From assembly GCF_963678635.1 (NCBI RefSeq), contig NC_087068.1, positions 56,762,467 through 56,826,466 of the forward strand: a stretch of DNA of 64,000 nucleotides, given 5' to 3'. Numbering within the stretch: position 1 is the first letter of the stretch; each line of letters starts with the position of its first letter. The notes beneath the pieces were generated by a model. That model saw only the letters and a list, made by a program, of their open reading frames with translations. It had not been told where the DNA came from and made no database searches. The stretch is from Symsagittifera roscoffensis (taxonomy: Eukaryota > Xenacoelomorpha > Acoela > Convolutidae). Shown here piece after piece: positions 36,401 to 42,400 of this stretch. The position numbers and the translations under genes were made by a program.

Positions 36401-39400
36401 CAATCTGTAGGCCTCAAGTGCTGCCAGGTTCAACTCGGTGACATCATCCTCACAACCAATCAGTTTTATCGAGTGTGATACGGGACTGCCATACCTCTTC
36501 GGTCCCTGGTTTTTAGTTTGTCTATTACTCCGTCTGACTGTCGTGGTGTCTTCCTCCTTATCGGATTCGTCCGCAAATCCTGGTGTGGAATAATCCACTG
36601 GGTCCATTTGTCGTGACATTAGTTTCTCGGCTTCTTTTTGGACTCCGCGGGTCAACACTTGATTTGTTACATCTTCCCATTCTTGAGATGTCATGTTATT
36701 GTTTTGAAATGTGTCCAGAATTTCTTTTTAACTTGTCTGTTGTGTGATCTTCTTGGTAGTAGGAGCTTCCTTTGGTGTCGACGACGGTATGTATACTGCC
36801 TCGTTACTCGTATCACGTTGTTTAGTAACTGTTTTGGCAGCTTTCGTCGTTCCTGATTCTTGTGTTTTGCCCCTTGTCGGTTTTGTGTTCTGGACTATCG
36901 GTCCTGCTCTGTTCGGTTTTCCCCGTTTACCTCCTTAGGCCTCCGCCGGTTCTTGTGTCTCTTGATGTGACTACGCTCGGTGAGTTTTGGAACTTCTCTT
37001 TTAGCTTACTATCTTCTAGATTTTCATCTCTCAGCCCCCGGTCTTTCGCGTCGTGTTCTTCGGCAGAATCGCTGTCTTCCTCTACTGGAAGTGTTCCTGT
37101 TTTTTGTTGTTTACTTCTCGGTTCCTCTCCGGTTGGGCTCCTTTTCTTCTCTGGACTATAGGCTTTGGGCTGTGTTGACAGTTTAGATCGTGCAATGTCG
37201 CTTTTTCTATATACTGCACCCGCAGCCGTTTTGATGGTCGATGGTGTCGCTGATACTATCTTGGATTTTAAGGGTATTGTCAGGGCCTTCCCGCTCTTCC
37301 TTTGTTCGTGTTTCCGAAGGAAACTTCCAGACCAATCCTCCTTTGATTTGGTTTGTTTGTCTTCAATGAATCCACGTTCCCATGAGTATAGAAGTTCTTT
37401 CCTCAGTTCGGGATTTATCCTACTGGTTTCATCCCTGCTATTTCGTCCTTTGCGAATGATTTTAACATTCTCCCTCGACTGATCTATTCGCCTTTTCAGC
37501 TGTGATGCTGTTAGTGCCGATCTCTCCAAGTGTTCTTTATCTAAACGATCAGAATCCATCAAAAATTTATCCCTTACAATCTTAAATTCCGTTTTCGGTA
37601 ATCGGCCAAAGTGTGCTTCGAACGGGGACACTTTTATTGATTTCTGTTTATTCCATCTTAGGTCCCTAATTATTGTACTCAAACATAATTTAATCGATTG
37701 TACTTTCTCGTCGAGTAGCATTACCCCCAATCTTCTTTTAATGGTTTGTATCGTTCGTTCGACTAAGCCGCATCCTCGGTGATCCCCGACTGGACAGAAT
37801 TTTTGTGCGATGTTATTTGCGGTGCAAAATTTTTTCATAGCTTTCCCTTTGAACCCCGAAAATTGGTCCGTTTTAATTGATTCCGGTATTCCATGAGTGT
37901 CTATGTTAGTACGGAGAAATTTTATTGTTGATTTTCCCCCTGTAGATTTCGTTACTTTGACTGATGGAAATTTTGAGTATCTATCGATAGCGACTAATAA
38001 GTATATCTTCTTCCCCTTATGATCTTCAAGTGGGCCCGCATAATCTAATTGTAGTTCTTGACCTGGCTGTGACAACAGTGGGAGTGGTTTAGCCGAATTT
38101 TTTGGAATTAAGTATTTAGCGTTCTTACCATAACGAGTACAGCTTCTACACTCTTCGGCCATATTGACTATGTCTTTATGCATATGCGGCCACCACAGGT
38201 AGTTTGAGACCTCCAACATTGCTTCCTGTCCAGGATGACCTTGATGAAGTCGTCGGAGCACTGCTTGTCTCAACTTTCGGGCACGGCCAAACGATTGTCT
38301 ACTAGAAGGCAATCGTCTACCACCGACATCTGGTGTCACAGAGGATTTGTGTAGGGTCCCATGAGCTCGAAACCATGTCTGTCATTTCGTTCCACTACTC
38401 TTCTTAGCCGGTCCATCCAGGTATCTTCTGACACTAGTTCTGCGAGGAGACTTTTGTCAAATAATTTATCGAGTGAAAGTGGGTTATCTGACTCCATTAA
38501 CTGTTCCCCCCGTTTGTACTCAGATTTTCGTGAATTGTGTCTTGTTTTCTGTGATGTGATTACACAAGTCTCCGTTCCTGAACTGTAATCCCGGTCGTCA
38601 CTATCCAGAGTTAAATCGACTTCGACGATTTGTCCCACTTCTGCTTCGTCTCCGGAAGTGGATAGACCTGGTGGTTTCGGGTTTTGTATCCCCGAGATAG
38701 CCTGTAACTCCATTGCTGCAAATGGGGGTTCTGTACTCCTTCCTGAGCCAACCAGTTCCCAGAATGAGACTATTTTTGATTGAGCTGTTGAAACAGTTGA
38801 GGTCGATGGTCCTCTTTTTCCTGGGCTGACTGTTTGAGCAGTTGACGTTGATTGTCCACTTTGGGTGTTTGGCAAATACCACCTCGCCTGTGTTGTTTGT
38901 TCCAAGTCCGAATCCTCTGATTCTGATATGTGTGGTCGTATCATCCTAGTCCTGTGAAACGTTGTTGTCACTTCTTCTCTCAAGGTATTGTTGTTATTTC
39001 TCTCCTGGATCCTGACCATCTTTTTCTCTTTTCCGCTATTTTTCAATTCGTCTGAGTGCATTTTTCTTGATTTCTGATTTAAGAATTTTCTGGTTTTTTC
39101 TAATGACTGAACCGACTGTATCCGCTGACGATTTTGAGATATACTGATTTTTGGATTTTCGCGCTTTTCTCGTTGAAACGAACGCGAATCTTCATTTCTT
39201 TCGTTCTGGTCGTGCTTTGTCCATTTTGGACCGTTTTGGTTGCTATAGCAACTGGTAGATGACGTGTTCTTAATCGACATATTTTGATCAATTCTAGAAT
39301 ATTCTAGAACGTTTTCGTTCCAGTCGAGCCTATCCCGATCATTTAATCGACTGTTTAAACAGTCGAGAGCTTTATGGAAACTTTCGATTGATGTAACTAC

Positions 39401-42400
39401 GAATTTCTCATCCAATACTGACTCCGGCCAGGGTTCCCCCTTTGGATTTCGAGAAAGATAATCTACTATACCCATATCTTTTCCTGGTAAATGAACAACC
39501 TTAAATTGGTAAGGTAATAGTCTGTCTACCCATCTAGTTAATCTAGATTGGTACGTTTTATTTGATTTATTTTCATCCAAAGCAGAGACCAGCGCTTTGT
39601 GATCTGTAGCGATTACGAATTCCTTACCTAATAAATAGTGTTTAAATCGGTCAACCGACCATACAACTGCAAGCAGTTCAAGCTCATTTGTGGAATATTT
39701 TTTTTCTTGTGTGTTTAGGTACCTGGAAGCGAATGCGATTGGTATCCACTCCCCCTCAGCGTTTTGTTGTTCTAGCGATGCGCCCAGCCCACTGTGACTG
39801 GCATCACATTTCACCCTAGTGTCTAAACTGGGGTCATAATAATGAATTTTTGTTATATTCGCAACCGCTGTTTTTATTGACTCGAATATTTCCGAATGTT
39901 CTTCTTTCCATTCGAATTTTTTTACTTGAATTTTTACACTTTTGAGTTTCTTTTTCTCATTTTCTTCGCGTAATAGTGGTCTCAATTTTTCTGTTAGCGT
40001 AGCCGCATTTGGGATGAACTTGGCCAGATGATTTATACTACCTAGAAATGATCTAAGTTGTTTCAGTGATGTTGGCGGGCTAAGTTTTAGTATCGCTTCT
40101 GTTTTTGTGATTTTAGGAGAGATTCCATCCGACGATAACTTATGCCCCAACCAATTCACCTCCTGTTGAAAAAATTCACATTTGGACAGTTTTAATGCCA
40201 AATTCTCTTTATCTAGCTTTTTTAGGACATTCATAATCAATTCTTCATGTTCTTGTTCACTCCCTTTTGATACAATGAGTATATCATCAAGAAAACAGAA
40301 CGTGTTTTCCGCATGATTTAATGTTCTGTCCATAGCTTTTTGAAACTCTGCTGGCATGTCTGCCAAACCATAAAATCCTGTTAGGAATCTGTATGTACCA
40401 GTGGCTTGCCCACCTATGATGTTGAAATTGCATTGTTTCGCTGTCTCTGCAGTCAACTTTAGTTGACTGTACGCGTACTTCAAATCTAGTACTGAGAAAT
40501 ACAGTTTCCCGTTTGTGTTCGCTGTGACAATTTGGCTAACACCGTCTATCAATTCGTCCACATTTGGCATTTGATATTTGTTTTAAAACAATTGTCTATT
40601 GATGGGTTTGGCGTCTAGCGCCAACTTTATGGAATCATCTTTTTTCACTGTTATTACAATAGGTGCTATAAAACAATCACTAGTGCATCTGTCTAATCGT
40701 TATATATGCCCTTCTTTTAACAGTTTTTCCATTTCCTCGTACACTTTCTCTTGTATGTGTATCGGAATGCGTCTCCCCTTTTCTTGTTAAGGGCAGAGTG
40801 GGTATTTGAACTTTGTGCTAACCACATGGTTTTTTGAGCACCCTTGACGATCGAAAAGATTCTTAAATTTACTGTAAAATTTGTTTTTCCAACCTTCTGA
40901 CTGTTCGCACAGTAAGACATCAAACCTCGTCTTTTCTTTTGGTGCCAACTTCTGTGTTGTGTGTATTCCCACTTTGCTCTGTAAATCCAGCCCTAAAATA
41001 CACCGTGTGCGTCTTTCTGTGATTAAGAACGATGCTCCCACCACTTCCCACCCCGCCGAACGGATGTTCGTGGTGATTGCACCCAGTATGTTAATCGGCT
41101 GCTTGTTGTAGTCTACAAATTTTGTAGTCAAATTGAGATTCTCCCGTGGAATAAACTTGGTATTTTTCGAAGATTCTAGAATCATCATTGCAGTCGCCCA
41201 GTTCAAGAAAGATACTGGACTACCCGTATCGATGGTCATATTTATGATCTGATGATCGATACTCACTAGAGCCTTTAGTGACCTTATTTGTTTCGATCGA
41301 GTATTTCTTCTGATGTCAACCTTCTGTACATCCTTTCTGTGCTTGTCGGTTTCTTTGTTTTTATTCGATTGCCGTTTTATATATTCATCAATTTCTTCCA
41401 GCGAAGATAGTTCTGATTCGACCGACATAATTTCGAATTCCTCACACGATTCGAATGACTGAATCAGATTACACTCTTCATCTGAGCTTCTCATTTTCTG
41501 CAATCTCATTCACTTAATGTGATTTACACATTTTAGCGAAGTGGTTCGGTTTAGAACAATTCTTACATGTTTTACCCATGGCCGGGCATTTCTTCAGATG
41601 TCCTTCTCCGAATATTCGACCACATCGGGTACACGTCTTTGAATCTGCAAAACTTCTCCCCTCCTTTCTGTCTGCAAATTTCTTTCTATACCCACTGTTT
41701 GCTTGTCTTCTTCCGCTAGCATTTTTGTTACCGATACTCATTATGGGTTCTTGTTTTATCTTCGCTGCCCCATTTACCTGAACTGTACTTGCAGTTGTTG
41801 CGTTAGTTTTCTGAAACGCCTGTGTTGTCTGTTTGCTTTGTTCAAACTTTAACGCTCTTTTCAGTACTTCTTCCGGTGAAAATGTTTCAAATGTCAATGT
41901 GTCTTGTAATACCACATTCTTCATTTTCGAGATGAATGGGTCCCGCACTAATTGATCCTCCAGTGTTCCTAGCTCAGCTTTTGCTGCTTGTGCAGTTAGT
42001 GCTGCATGAAATGCCTCGAGTTTTTCTCCAGTTTCTTGTGATCGATTGAATAGTTTGTAACGTTCATATGTAACACTCTGTGATTTGTCAAATGACACTT
42101 TCGCCAAGGCCACCATCTCTCGAAATTCTAACTTTGACACTTCCACATGGGGGTTCTTTTGAACGAATTTCTTCTTACCTTCTGTACCCAACGCCAGGAA
42201 TAGTCTGGAAGCGACTCTTTTCTGTACCTCGTTGTAGTATACGTTGTGACCAACCTTGGGACCTCTAGCTCTTCTTTCTTCATTTTCCAGGTTAATTTTA
42301 TCTCTAGCTAGTTGATCTCTGGCTTCTCTATCGGCAATCGCCTGTGCATTTTCGTTTTCCCTTGGAGTTTCGGGTCTTGGTAACTGTTCCAACAGAACTT

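Noticed and set aside
37165-40790. Plus-strand ORFs over the 6.9 kb element
   Set aside because: Antisense shadows of integrase and RT coding sequence.
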